64,000 bases of DNA from the NCBI GenBank assembly GCA_964629765.1, contig CAZVTK010000007.1:1-64000 (forward strand), in the 5' to 3' direction. Positions 23,665 to 32,197 of the stretch are shown in pieces. This stretch comes from RCIO01 sp964629765. GTDB taxonomy: Bacteria > Pseudomonadota > Alphaproteobacteria > Rhizobiales > Rhizobiaceae. Under the pieces are notes generated by a model that searched no databases, was not told where the DNA came from, and saw nothing but the letters and a program-made list of their open reading frames with translations. Made by a program: the position numbers and the translations under genes. How positions within the stretch are numbered: the stretch's first letter is position 1; each line of letters begins with the position of its first letter.

Positions 23665-23953
23665 CCGACATCTCCTTGATTTTCTGTTCGAGGGCCGCGT
23701 TTTCCGTGGCGAGTTCTGCGAGGCGCTTCGCTTCGCTGGCCTTGGCCAGGGCGTTCGCCTGCTGCACGCGGTTGATTTCGGCGTTGACCTGGTTGGCGAT
23801 CTCGGCCTCACGCCGGGCGTATTTCGCTTCCCACTTGGCCGTCGCCGAGGAGTGGCCGAGGTGGTAGGTGTAGCCGAGGGTTGCGACGATGATGGCTGCG
23901 AAGATGGCGTAGACGATCCATCCGCCGGCGAACCGGCCAAAAAGAGCGGGCAT
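23585..23953 (-). CDS. Inner-membrane spanin (Rz-like)
   Basis: 122 aa. One N-terminal TM (WIVYAIFAAIIVATLGYTYHLG) and a long periplasmic coiled coil (NRVQQANALAKASEAKRLAE). ATG at 23953 overlaps the previous stop (TGATG). Its 3' end overlaps the Rz1-like gene by 80 nt. Confidence 0.8.
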   Translation of the reverse strand: MPALFGRFAGGWIVYAIFAAIIVATLGYTYHLGHSSATAKWEAKYARREAEIANQVNAEINRVQQANALAKASEAKRLAELATENAALEQKIKEMSDAADADPDRDRPALSPDSGMRIDSIR

Positions 23954-24042
23954 CATAGTATCAGCCACCACCATAGGAACGCGAGGAATGGGCCGGCGCC
24001 GACTGTGAAGCCGACGCAGAACCCGGTAAGAAACGGTCTCAC
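23953..24042 (-). CDS. 29-aa membrane peptide in the lysis cassette
   Basis: GTG start inside the endolysin stop (GTGA), stop overlapping the i-spanin ATG. The sequence RPFLTGFCVGFTVGAG... is one hydrophobic span ending FLWWWLIL. The tight overlaps on both sides suggest it is translated; it could modulate holin or spanin function. Confidence 0.5.
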   Translation of the reverse strand: MRPFLTGFCVGFTVGAGPFLAFLWWWLIL

Positions 24043-24500
24043 AGGCCGGACAAGCAGAACTTCTGCTCGTCGCCGCGCCTGCTCACGAGCCCCTTCCACA
24101 CCTTGCCGCCAGCCTTGTTGAAGGCGGGGATGCGGTTGCAGGCGGCACGCACGTTGCCCGCATTGGCCTGACGCGCCACGGACGACTTGCAGAACGCGCC
24201 GACGCCGATGTTGTAGGAGAGCGAAAGGAAGCTGATATACGGCTTGATCGGAATCTCATCCGGCTGTTTCAGGCACTTGCGCATGCCCGTCTCGAACTCG
24301 ACGAGCGCCTTCGCGAGTTGCGCGTCGCATTCGGCCTTGGTGAATTTCATGCCCGGCTTGATGCCGCGCGTCTCGCCGTAGCAGGCCGTCCAAACGCCGA
24401 TCACATCTTTATAGCTGTTGAGCCGCAGGCCCTCGTACCCGCCGATCAACGACACGGCGACGGCCATGGCTGCCGCGTTCTTTCCGAGCCTACTCGCCAT
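24039..24500 (-). CDS. Lysozyme-type endolysin (GH24), SAR-type N-terminus
   Basis: 153 aa. Catalytic Glu in SLIGGYEGLRL, then DVIGVWTACYGET (Asp/Cys and Thr positions of the E-8-D/C-5-T triad), and the FLSLSYNIGVGAFCKSS helix of the family. The N-terminus (NAAAMAVAVSLIGG) is weakly hydrophobic, Gly/Ala-rich and uncleaved, as in R21-like signal-arrest-release endolysins. Extra cysteines could control activity. Confidence 0.85.
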   Translation of the reverse strand: MASRLGKNAAAMAVAVSLIGGYEGLRLNSYKDVIGVWTACYGETRGIKPGMKFTKAECDAQLAKALVEFETGMRKCLKQPDEIPIKPYISFLSLSYNIGVGAFCKSSVARQANAGNVRAACNRIPAFNKAGGKVWKGLVSRRGDEQKFCLSGL

Positions 24501-24720
24501 CGGAGCCTCCCGCGACTTCGGCAGGCTTCTTCGACAGGCCCTCTTGCGGAATCAGGCGGGCCATAAAAGCCGCCAAGATGACGAGGACCGATGCCCACCA
24601 AGGCAGCAGTCCATCAAGGTACGGAACGATCTGCTGGGCGACTTCCAGGAAGGCCGCGAAGCCCATCAGTTTCATCGACCATGCCTTCGTGAGCACGTCA
24701 CGCCAGTTATCAAGAAGCAT
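24490..24720 (-). CDS. Holin-like membrane protein
   Basis: 76 aa, start ATG at 24720. Amphipathic N-terminus, then hydrophobic stretches (KLMGFAAFLEVAQQIV, WWASVLVILAAFMARL) and a charged tail. It directly precedes and overlaps the endolysin, the usual holin position. Confidence 0.65.
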   Translation of the reverse strand: MLLDNWRDVLTKAWSMKLMGFAAFLEVAQQIVPYLDGLLPWWASVLVILAAFMARLIPQEGLSKKPAEVAGGSDGE

Positions 24721-24746
24721 CGGGTAAGTCCTTTTTGGATGACGCA

Positions 24747-24773
24747 ATAAAAAGGCCCGCCACACGGGCGGGC
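24747..24773 (-). terminator. Minus-strand terminator between tail gene D and the lysis cassette
   Basis: Reverse strand GCCCGCC / GGCGGGC hairpin followed by CTTTTTATT. It sits 32 nt after the D gene stop. Confidence 0.8.
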
Positions 24774-24804
24774 AGTTGCGCCGGGCGGAGGCAGACGCCG
24801 GCGG

Positions 24805-25908
24805 TCAGGCGATGTTGCTGTTGGGGTCTGGTGCCGTCATATCGAGCGCGAGGTTGTTTGGCGCTGTAAGCGAGCTCCCACCTGAGCCACCAGCGCGGCT
24901 GTCCATTCCCGCACCCTGCTGCGGCTGCCGAAGCTGTAGCGTCGTGACGAACCCGCTTCTCTTGTCCAGCTTGTGGCTCACAGCGTCGATGCGATACGCG
25001 CCATCCGCTCCCGGCCGCATGCCGGACAGGATGCAAAGCGCCTCCGGCTCGGCGCGCGCGTCGCCGATGATGGAGACGGAGCCCTGGCCCTTCTCGCGGT
25101 CGGATTCCTTGCTGAGCGATTTGGCCTTCTGCTCGGCCTGGTCCTTGTTGGCCACGGCCAGGGTGGAGCGCAGGACCACGTCGACGTCGGTTATGCCTGT
25201 GTCCATGTCGACCTCGACCTTCTCACCCTTGGCGATGTCGAAGTAGCTGAGTTTCACGTTCTTGTATTTCGGCCGGCTGACGATCGGCGTGACGTTGGCT
25301 TCGATCAGGTTGACGCCGACCGTTGCGGCAATAGGCGTGAGCGGCTGGCCGGATGCGGACAGCCCTTCATTGCGCGCCGCGAGGAAGGCGCGGTTGCCGA
25401 TCACCTTGAACGTGCCGCCGACCTCGCGGGCCATTCGCTGGCCCCACGACAGGAACGACTCGTGCTGTTGCAACCAGTATTCGCGCTCGACGCTGGCGAT
25501 AGAGCCTAGCACCTGGACACTAAGCCCGGCCTTCGAACCGAACTCCTGCGCCACCGAGGCCAGGGTCGCCTTGTCTTTGTGGCGGAGTGACGGCTCCTTC
25601 GGCTTGGCGCCGTGGTCCGCTGACTCGGCGCTGATGCACATCTCACGACCGCCACTCTTGTCGATCGTGCAACTGACCTCGGTGACGAAGCCCGTGAACG
25701 CCCACTGGCCGGCGAGAAATATCTCGATTGGCGCGCGGTCTGACGGCAGGAACGTGCCGCCGTTCGGGTCGGCCAGCCGGATGTCGGCGCTGTCGGTCGC
25801 CTGACCCGCGGCGCGCTCTATTGTGAGTTCGAGCAGTCGCGGATAGAACCGGCTGGACACATCGACGCCGGCGACAATGACCTGGAAGTCGCGCTTCAGA
25901 AAATTCAT
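24805..25908 (-). CDS. P2 gpD-like baseplate hub / late control protein D
   Basis: 367 aa. The gpD family forms the hub under the tail tube. Family blocks visible: FTGFVTEVSCTIDKSGG, then AESADHGAKPKEPSLRHK, QHESFLSWGQRMAREVGG and GAYRIDAVSHKLDKRSGF. It occupies its usual place after X and U. The Gly/Ser-rich C-terminal ~35 residues are unstructured. Confidence 0.9.
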   Translation of the reverse strand: MNFLKRDFQVIVAGVDVSSRFYPRLLELTIERAAGQATDSADIRLADPNGGTFLPSDRAPIEIFLAGQWAFTGFVTEVSCTIDKSGGREMCISAESADHGAKPKEPSLRHKDKATLASVAQEFGSKAGLSVQVLGSIASVEREYWLQQHESFLSWGQRMAREVGGTFKVIGNRAFLAARNEGLSASGQPLTPIAATVGVNLIEANVTPIVSRPKYKNVKLSYFDIAKGEKVEVDMDTGITDVDVVLRSTLAVANKDQAEQKAKSLSKESDREKGQGSVSIIGDARAEPEALCILSGMRPGADGAYRIDAVSHKLDKRSGFVTTLQLRQPQQGAGMDSRAGGSGGSSLTAPNNLALDMTAPDPNSNIA

Positions 25909-25909
25909 G

Positions 25910-26134
25910 TCAGTCCCAGAGACGGACGACCTTTTCGGCCGGCGTGCGGTTGGCTTCCTCGATGGGGAAATCGATCACCGTGCCGACAGGTAGGTGCGTA
26001 CCGAGGTCGGCGAGGCCAGGGTTGATGTCGAGCGTGCGCTCGACGAAGCCGTCCGGCTTGCGGCGCAGCAGCGACCACACGAGTTGCGAGAGGGTGAAGC
26101 CTTCCGCTTTGACTGTCTCGCGGCGCAGCTTCAT
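25910..26134 (-). CDS. Tail protein X (LysM-like)
   Basis: 74 aa. VWSLLRRKPDGFVERTLDIN, then LPVGTVIDFPIEE is the gpX/LysM-like fold that joins the hub region. Order U-X-D is as in P2. Confidence 0.9.
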   Translation of the reverse strand: MKLRRETVKAEGFTLSQLVWSLLRRKPDGFVERTLDINPGLADLGTHLPVGTVIDFPIEEANRTPAEKVVRLWD

Positions 26135-26568
26135 CCTAGAACACTCGAAAAGAGGCGGAGAACCGACTCGCGTTCGCGGGAGCCGACGCTAGCGACCTTG
26201 GCCAGGGTGACGTTGAATTTGATTTCCAGTGCGCGGCCTGTCTCTTCGAGCGTGGAATCGGTACGCTCGAACTTCAGGATGACGACCCATCCCATGGGCG
26301 TGTGGTCGCCGCGCATGAGCGGGAGCGGGGTCTGGTCGACGCGCGCCCGCTCGATTGCCGCCAGTCCGCCGTCCACGCCTGTGATGTGCGGGTGGACGAC
26401 GCCCTGGAAGGTGATGGTGGTTTCTTCGTCGCCCATGGCCTCGTAAATCGGAGCGGCCTTGACGACGTCGTGCTTGGCGAATGCCGCCTCGGCTGATGTC
26501 TGGTACTCCTGCAGGTTGGTCACCAGCGTGAAGGCGACCGGCCCAAGGCACATCGTGGTCGGCATCAT
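26131..26568 (-). CDS. Tail protein U
   Basis: 145 aa. FTLVTNLQEYQTSAEAAF, MGDEETTITFQGVVHPHITG and MGWVVILKFERTDS match the P2 gpU family. ATGA overlap with the tape-measure gene. Confidence 0.9.
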   Translation of the reverse strand: MMPTTMCLGPVAFTLVTNLQEYQTSAEAAFAKHDVVKAAPIYEAMGDEETTITFQGVVHPHITGVDGGLAAIERARVDQTPLPLMRGDHTPMGWVVILKFERTDSTLEETGRALEIKFNVTLAKVASVGSRERESVLRLFSSVLG

Positions 26569-28928
26569 GGGGCAACCCCGTAATCAGCCATGCCGCGACG
26601 AAGCTGGCGGTCAGTTGTTGCGGCCGCGCCGCTCGCTGCGCTGTTCGCTTGGTTCATGAGCGCCAGGAACCGTTGCGCGAGGTTCACGGCCTCTTGCAAC
26701 GGGCCGAGGTTGATCTGCGGCGTAGCCTGGACCTCTAGCGAGGACTTCACCTGTATGCCGGTGCTGTTGGCTTCCTGCTTGAGCCGGTCCATGCCGGAAA
26801 GCATGCTTTCGATCATGCCGTTAGGCAGCGTCGACGGCGGCATTACACGATCCGTCAAACCGTTGATGCCGGTTAAGACCGCCTCACGCGGCGCTGCAGG
26901 CTCACGCGGCTTCGTCAGCTCGCGATAGGTGCGGCCGTCCGCGTCCTTGTAGTCAGGCTTGCCGGCGTTGTTGGCCCTGGCCGCAGCCGCATCCTTCTCG
27001 TACTGGCTCCGCTCATTCTCGACACGGTCGCGGCCTGTCGCCGGAATGGACTCGCGGTTGTAAGCCTCCGCATCCGCGCGAGCCTTCTCACGCATGCGAG
27101 CCCGCTCGCCGGCGTCGGCGTTCACGTAGGGATTATCCGCGGTGCTGCCCTGCGTGAGCAGCGCCGCCACCCATGGGCTCCACCGTCCTGCCACGAGAAG
27201 CGGTGCGCGACTGCCGATGCCTGGCTTTCCCGGCTTCTTGCCGCCGCCGTCACCCGGAATGGCGCCATCGACAGCCGCAGATCCGCCAAGCGCGATGGCT
27301 GCCCTAGTCAATGCCGCAGCAGAGCCATCAAGGGCGACGGCCGCCGTGTTGAGGCCGAAGGCGTTGCCGAGTTTGTCATAGATAGCCTTGGCGCCGACAA
27401 CCGTGCCCGCTGCCGCGCCGCCGATACCGAGCGCCGTCAGCGCCGGGTTGTCTTCGGCGATGCGTGCCAGCGCGTTGATTCCGTTCGCCAGGCTATTCAG
27501 GCCGGCGTTGATGGAGTCAATCGGGATGAGTGCGGCAGAAAGGTTCTCGAACGCCTTCTTGAACGCCTCGAAGCCGACGAACGGATCTTCGAAGCGAACG
27601 TCCTCGGCGGCTTCCAGGCCAACCGCCTTATCCATCATGGAAAGCCAGCGTTCGATCTGCTCGCGCTGCGTGATGACGCGGGTCAGGAAGCCGGTGGCCG
27701 TCGTGTTGCCAGACAGCTTGCCGACGGCGGCTGCGACCTGCGTGTCGTTGTTCAGGTCGACGCCGTCTTTTTGAAGCGCCGGCACAAGGTGCTTGAGCAC
27801 CCACTGGTCGGGGTCGGAGCCGAACAGTTCGCTATCGACCAGCTTACCGCCCTGGCGGATGCCGAGCCGGTCGCGTTCCTCGAGGTATTTCTTGCCGCCT
27901 GCCGAGCCCACCGCCTCCAGCACGAAGGCACGGAAGGCCATGGCCAGGGCGTTACCCGTCGAGCCGGAGCCCATGTCCTGCATGAACACTGGTGTGCGGG
28001 CGAGGAAATCCATCGACAGTGCCGGCCCGGCCACCTTGGTCGCGCGGGCGAATTCGAAGAACTGGCCGGGGTTGAAGTCGGGGTCAACCTGCGTGGCGCG
28101 AGACACCGCCGCGATCATGTCGTTGACCTGGTCTATGCCGATCTGGCCGTCCTTGTTAGCGCCGAGGTTATCGAGACCGCGGATCATGCTGACGAGCATA
28201 TTCGCCGCCGCGTCGGTGCCGCGGGCGCTTTGCAAGACCACGAGCGAGGCGGCCATGCTATCGAGGACCGCAGCGGCGCGCTCGGCGTCACCCATAACGG
28301 TGAACGCACTGCGCGACATCTCCATCACGCTGGTGATGGGAATCGACGGGTACTTCTGCGCGGTCGCTTCCGATGCGTCAAAAAGCTTCTGCTGCTCGCC
28401 ATCTGGAATGCCGGCCATCTGCTGACGGAAGAGTTCGCGACGGCGCTCCGACGAGGCCGTCAGTCCCTCACGCGTGGCCAGGCCGACGCCATAGGGTATC
28501 GTGTAGAACCCCATGGCCACGGTGCCGGCCTTCATGATGTCGGCCATCCGAAACATATGAGAGCGGGTCTTTTTCTCGACATCCCGGAAATGCTTGTCGA
28601 GATCCGCCTTCTGCGTCGCCAGGGCGGCGAGCGTCTGGGTCTTCCAGTGGGAGACCTCGAGCCTTTTTACGGCCTTGCCGATATCGCGGCTCTTGATGCT
28701 TTCGTGGAGTGCTATCCACGACTTCTCGACGTCCTGGATGTCCTTGCTGGACAGCTTGAGGGCGTTGAGTTGCTTCTGGAAGCCGACGCCCCACGAGCCG
28801 ACGCCTGCGGAACCCATGCGGCGGGCTGTGTTCTCGACGTCCTTGAGCGTCTGGACGACCTTTTTCGCCTCACCCAGCCCTTCGGCCTTCAGGCGCAGAA
28901 GGAGTGTGCCGATAAGCGTGCGGGCCAT
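26565..28928 (-). CDS. Tail tape-measure protein
   Basis: 787 aa; its length sets tail length. A helical N-terminal third with KKVVQTLKDVENTARR, a membrane-like segment near 490-515 (PALTALGIGGAAAGTVVGAK), a Pro/Gly-rich stretch and a helical end (EAVNLAQRFLALMNQAN). Placed between E/E' and U as in P2. Confidence 0.9.
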   Translation of the reverse strand: MARTLIGTLLLRLKAEGLGEAKKVVQTLKDVENTARRMGSAGVGSWGVGFQKQLNALKLSSKDIQDVEKSWIALHESIKSRDIGKAVKRLEVSHWKTQTLAALATQKADLDKHFRDVEKKTRSHMFRMADIMKAGTVAMGFYTIPYGVGLATREGLTASSERRRELFRQQMAGIPDGEQQKLFDASEATAQKYPSIPITSVMEMSRSAFTVMGDAERAAAVLDSMAASLVVLQSARGTDAAANMLVSMIRGLDNLGANKDGQIGIDQVNDMIAAVSRATQVDPDFNPGQFFEFARATKVAGPALSMDFLARTPVFMQDMGSGSTGNALAMAFRAFVLEAVGSAGGKKYLEERDRLGIRQGGKLVDSELFGSDPDQWVLKHLVPALQKDGVDLNNDTQVAAAVGKLSGNTTATGFLTRVITQREQIERWLSMMDKAVGLEAAEDVRFEDPFVGFEAFKKAFENLSAALIPIDSINAGLNSLANGINALARIAEDNPALTALGIGGAAAGTVVGAKAIYDKLGNAFGLNTAAVALDGSAAALTRAAIALGGSAAVDGAIPGDGGGKKPGKPGIGSRAPLLVAGRWSPWVAALLTQGSTADNPYVNADAGERARMREKARADAEAYNRESIPATGRDRVENERSQYEKDAAAARANNAGKPDYKDADGRTYRELTKPREPAAPREAVLTGINGLTDRVMPPSTLPNGMIESMLSGMDRLKQEANSTGIQVKSSLEVQATPQINLGPLQEAVNLAQRFLALMNQANSAASGAAATTDRQLRRGMADYGVAP

Positions 28929-28934
28929 GGGGTG

Positions 28935-29431
28935 CTACCAGGTGATCTTCGCGCCGGCGAGCCTCAACTGGAACAAGCGGTCGAGGTAGTCGTCGTGGAT
29001 GGCGGCGCAGTAGTGGCCGAGGACGTCCAGCCAGTCCATTTCCTGGACGGCCGGAAGCGGGGTGCTGTAATGGCGCGCTACTTTTCGGACGTAGGCGTGG
29101 CAGTCGCGAGGGTCAATGCGACCCCCTGCTTCAAGCGCAGGGGCAAAAAAGGGAGCAGCGCCTCCTCCAGGCGCAGACGATCATCGTCGTCCATCACCTC
29201 GTAAACTTCCTGCGGGCAGTCGATCATCGGCGCCTTGACATTGGCGAATTCTTCGCTCTTGGCAACGGCGTCGATGAAGTCGGACACCTCGCGCGCCGAC
29301 ACGCGGCGCACAGTGATGGTGTCGTAGACCTTGCCATCAAACTCGATCGGGTAGTCGAGCGGCACCTCGCGGGACCGCTCCTTCGGGGAGACGATCCGCG
29401 CTTCTTTCTTGACTTCTGCCTCTTCGGCCAT
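28935..29431 (-). CDS. Tail assembly protein E+E' (-1 frameshift product)
   Basis: Translation starts as E at 29431 and slips -1 at TTTTTTG (29150-29144, reverse strand). It continues as ...APALEAGGRIDPRDCH... to a TAG at 28935-28937. The E' part has the usual content (YVRKVARHYSTPLPAVQEMD, WLDVLGHYCAAIHDDY). Both products are tail chaperones in P2 relatives. E' has no start of its own, which supports frameshifting. Confidence 0.8.
29078..29431 (-). CDS. Tail assembly protein E
   Basis: 117 aa zero-frame product. EVPLDYPIEFDGKVYDTITV and RRVSAREVSDFIDAVAKSEE fit P2 gpE-type chaperones. The last 22 codons follow the slippery site. Confidence 0.9.
   Translation of the reverse strand: MAEEAEVKKEARIVSPKERSREVPLDYPIEFDGKVYDTITVRRVSAREVSDFIDAVAKSEEFANVKAPMIDCPQEVYEVMDDDDRLRLEEALLPFLPLRLKQGVALTLATATPTSEK
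29123..29150 (-). other. Programmed -1 frameshift signal
   Basis: Slippery heptamer T-TTT-TTG in the E frame, as in P2, followed at once by the hairpin CCCCTGC / GCAGGGG with a 7-nt loop (GCTTGAA). Confidence 0.8.
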
Positions 29432-29442
29432 TTGCTGGCTCC

Positions 29443-29982
29443 TTATGCGACGCCGAGGTTACGGGCGAGGGTAGGCGCGACCGGCTGGCCGTCGATGCGC
29501 AGCCCGGCAGGACCGGCCCAATAGTCGAAGAACTTCTTCTCGACGCCGCCGTGGAACTCTTCAAACCAGGTGATCTCGTTGACCTCGTAGTCAGACTCGA
29601 TGCTCTTGTCGCGCTCGAGTTCCGACCGGGTCAGCTTGGTCATGCGACCCTCGATAACAATCTTGAGTTCGGTTTCCTCGTGGGTGCGCAGGTTGGTGAT
29701 GTTGCCGCGCACCGTATACTTGATGCGGCGCGGCGTGATTGGCATGAAACGGCGATCGACCTCTGGATTGTAGCCTTCCAACTTGAAGGTGAACGGCGTA
29801 ATCTTGAACACACGCATGCCAATGACAAGCTGGGCCATGGCGCCGCTCGCGGTGTGCTCCTTGGTCGTCTCCTCGAACTCGGGGAGTTTGGTCGACTTGA
29901 TGCGCAGCAGCAGCGTGTTCGTCGGGTCGTCATCGCCGACGTAGATGGTGTGCGCGTCGAGATTCAGGATTTCAGAAGCCAT
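29443..29982 (-). CDS. Major tail tube protein (P2 FII-like)
   Basis: 179 aa. FKLEGYNPEVDRRFMPITPR, TYRGN-like TVRGNITNL and the WAGPAGLRIDG end fit the P2 FII family. It forms the inner tube inside the sheath. A motif copy lies 50 nt upstream, separating it from the sheath gene. Confidence 0.9.
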   Translation of the reverse strand: MASEILNLDAHTIYVGDDDPTNTLLLRIKSTKLPEFEETTKEHTASGAMAQLVIGMRVFKITPFTFKLEGYNPEVDRRFMPITPRRIKYTVRGNITNLRTHEETELKIVIEGRMTKLTRSELERDKSIESDYEVNEITWFEEFHGGVEKKFFDYWAGPAGLRIDGQPVAPTLARNLGVA

Positions 29983-30019
29983 CTCGGCGTCTCCGGGTCA
30001 GGGATTTCAGGAAAGGGTT

Positions 30020-30049
30020 GGCGAGAGAAAATCTCTCGCCAAAATCAAC
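30020..30049 (-). promoter_or_regulatory. Dispersed motif copy joined to an inverted repeat before the tube gene
   Basis: Reverse strand GTTGATTTTGGCGAGAGA (30049-30032). Its CGAGAGA half is mirrored to form a GGCGAGAGA / TCTCTCGCC hairpin (30020-30040). No T-run follows, so it is not a standard terminator. Confidence 0.55.
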
Positions 30050-30056
30050 ACTCAGG

Positions 30057-31907
30057 TTAGGCGTAATCGCCCAGAAGCACCGAGATCTGGCGCGTCATGT
30101 TCTCCAGCGCCTCACGGTAGCGGCGCGAGCGAAGCGTGATCTTGCGCAGCACCGGCGGCTCCTCCGCCCTGAAGATCAGGTCGAGGTTGCCGAGGCGCAG
30201 TTCCTCGGGCGAGTTGACGTCGGCCGAGAAGCTGACGCGGAAGTCGAGGATGTCGCCGTTGGCGCGCAGGACAGACAGTTGCGACTTCATCGTGTTGATG
30301 ATCGCCTCGACGGTCTGCAACGTGATGTTGAAGCGGCCGAGATAGTAGCGAAGCGCCTTGATCTGCATCAACTCGATGTAGTCGCGCATGCGGTTGACGT
30401 TGACGAACAGCCACTCGCTGGCCTCGGACAGGGTGTCCGTGCCCCAGAAGGTGAAGCCGCCGTCGGTCAACGCGCCATCGACACCCACGTCGCCGCGGAA
30501 GACGATGCCGAAGCTGAGAGCGATGTCGGCCTGGCCGAGCACGCTTTCATCGGTGATGCTCATCGGGATGATCGGGTGCACGCCGACGAGGCCGTTGATG
30601 CTCTGGTTGGCGATCGAGTGGCCGGGCACGCCGTCGAACTCCGCATCGCGGCTGACGTACTTCGCGATGATGTACGGGCTCAGCGGCTTGTAGACGACGT
30701 CACCATCGTCATCGAGCACCTTGGCCACCTGCCGGAGCGGGTGCATGATGCGCGCGGAGCGGGGCAGCGTCTCAAGCCAGTCGATGGCCGCCTGGCGGCT
30801 ATTGGTCGGGCCTTCCGGCAGGAAGTTCGCCCGCAGACGTTCGAGGATCGTCGGCATGGCCGCGCAGACGCCGTTGGCTTCCGCCTCGCCATTGGTGATG
30901 TCGACAGTGAGGTCGAAACCGTCACCGATCGCGAAATCGGGGGCGCCGTCCGCGATGGTGAACTTGACGTGGTTGCCGGTATAGGCAACGCCGACGGTCG
31001 CGTTCGGCAGGACCGTGTTGTCAGGGCCTACGACAGAGAACACCCCGCCCGCGGTCGGAACCGCGGCGACAACCGTGATCTCGAAAGTGTCACCGACGTC
31101 GAAATCCTCGCTGCCGTCAGCGATGGTGAACCCGATGTGGTCGGAGACGAACGCGTTGCCGGGCGTGGCCAGGCCGATCGTGTTGCCGTCGGGATCTGCA
31201 ACGACAAAGGTTCCGCCGTTCTCGGCTTCCGCGAAGCAGGTGGCGGTGTACACGCCAGCCATGACATCTTCGCCGGCGGCCGTGATCGAGCCGATCGTGC
31301 CGTTGCCGGTGTTGTCGCCAGCCTCGCCGGTCCCGGCGAACCCGCCGCCAATGCAACGAACCCGGTAGACGCCGTCGCGAACTTCGGCGCCGAACGCAGG
31401 CGAGGCCAGGGTCAGCGTGCCGCCGCCAGTGTTACCGCCCGCCTTCGTCGCCGAGGACACATCCACTTCGCCGTCGCCACCGACATAGTTGAACTGATGG
31501 GTGTAGCCGGGCGCAATGATGAGGCGCGGGGTGAGGCCAAGCTCTTCCGGCGCTTCCAGGAACTGCCAGATGCCGGTCTTGAGCGATTCGTTGCCGATGA
31601 TGTTGGCGATGGTTTCGTCATCATCCTCGCCTTCCTCGACCAGGACGACCACAACGCGGGCCGCGCCAATGCCGCCGGAAAGTTGGGCGGAGATGCCGGC
31701 GAGCGCATCGACAACGGTGCCGGTGTTGCCAAGCGCCGTGCGCAGCACGGAGTCGCTGGTGCGAAGCTCGGTCGCCGTGTTGAGCGCCCATGCGTCGGTG
31801 GCGTCAGGCGCCGTGCCGATAAGTCCGATGACACTCATGTCGGCCTTATTGACGGCCTGCGGCTCGATGCCGTCGCGGATATGCTTGATGCCTACAGTGA
31901 GGACCAT
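30057..31907 (-). CDS. Tail sheath protein with inserted beta-repeat domain
   Basis: 616 aa. Sheath family ends are clear: N-terminal GLIGTAPDATDAWALN, and the C-terminal FRGDVGVDGALTDGGFTFWG and TRQISVLLGDYA. P2 FI is about 390 aa. The extra ~210 residues (about 155-365) are two copies of a repeat (GNTGNGTI, VADPDGNTIG, HIGFTIADGSEDFDVGD) that recurs in the head decoration protein. It is probably an exposed knob on the sheath. Confidence 0.9.
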   Translation of the reverse strand: MVLTVGIKHIRDGIEPQAVNKADMSVIGLIGTAPDATDAWALNTATELRTSDSVLRTALGNTGTVVDALAGISAQLSGGIGAARVVVVLVEEGEDDDETIANIIGNESLKTGIWQFLEAPEELGLTPRLIIAPGYTHQFNYVGGDGEVDVSSATKAGGNTGGGTLTLASPAFGAEVRDGVYRVRCIGGGFAGTGEAGDNTGNGTIGSITAAGEDVMAGVYTATCFAEAENGGTFVVADPDGNTIGLATPGNAFVSDHIGFTIADGSEDFDVGDTFEITVVAAVPTAGGVFSVVGPDNTVLPNATVGVAYTGNHVKFTIADGAPDFAIGDGFDLTVDITNGEAEANGVCAAMPTILERLRANFLPEGPTNSRQAAIDWLETLPRSARIMHPLRQVAKVLDDDGDVVYKPLSPYIIAKYVSRDAEFDGVPGHSIANQSINGLVGVHPIIPMSITDESVLGQADIALSFGIVFRGDVGVDGALTDGGFTFWGTDTLSEASEWLFVNVNRMRDYIELMQIKALRYYLGRFNITLQTVEAIINTMKSQLSVLRANGDILDFRVSFSADVNSPEELRLGNLDLIFRAEEPPVLRKITLRSRRYREALENMTRQISVLLGDYA

Positions 31908-31923
31908 CGTCGTTTCCTTCTGT

Positions 31924-31957
31924 GCGAAAAGAAAAACCCGCCACGAAGGGCGGGTTT
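31924..31957 (-). terminator. Minus-strand terminator just upstream of the sheath gene
   Basis: Reverse strand AAACCCGCC / GGCGGGTTT stem with TTTTTCTTTT tail. It lies between a 66-aa gene and the sheath start. Confidence 0.8.
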
Positions 31958-31996
31958 GGTCGGTGAATGGGATCGCGGGCCGTGGCCGCAGGGATG

Positions 31997-32197
31997 TTAG
32001 AAGTCGAGTTCCGGGGTCGTGAACTTGATTTTGTCGGCGGCGTCGCCGGACAGGCGCAGGGTGAATACGACCGCGTCGTCGGCGGCCAGGATGCGGATGT
32101 CCCGCAGGTACTCGCCACCGTCCTGTTCGACTTCGGTGACGAGCACGTCGGCAACCTCCGTGATCTTTATCGTCTGGTTTACCGTTGTGATGCTCAT
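31997..32197 (-). CDS. Small hypothetical protein
   Basis: 66 aa. MSITTVNQTIKITEVADVLV and an acidic centre; beta-rich. ATGA overlap with the preceding gene. In the tail-fibre region, so possibly structural. Confidence 0.6.
   Translation of the reverse strand: MSITTVNQTIKITEVADVLVTEVEQDGGEYLRDIRILAADDAVVFTLRLSGDAADKIKFTTPELDF

Noticed and set aside
27771..29204. 477-aa plus-strand ORF opposite the tape measure
   Set aside because: Antisense shadow; it runs across several genes of an intact operon.
30018..32000. 660-aa plus-strand ORF opposite the sheath gene
   Set aside because: Antisense shadow of a clear tail sheath gene in GC-rich DNA; no ribosome site, and composition typical of reverse frames.
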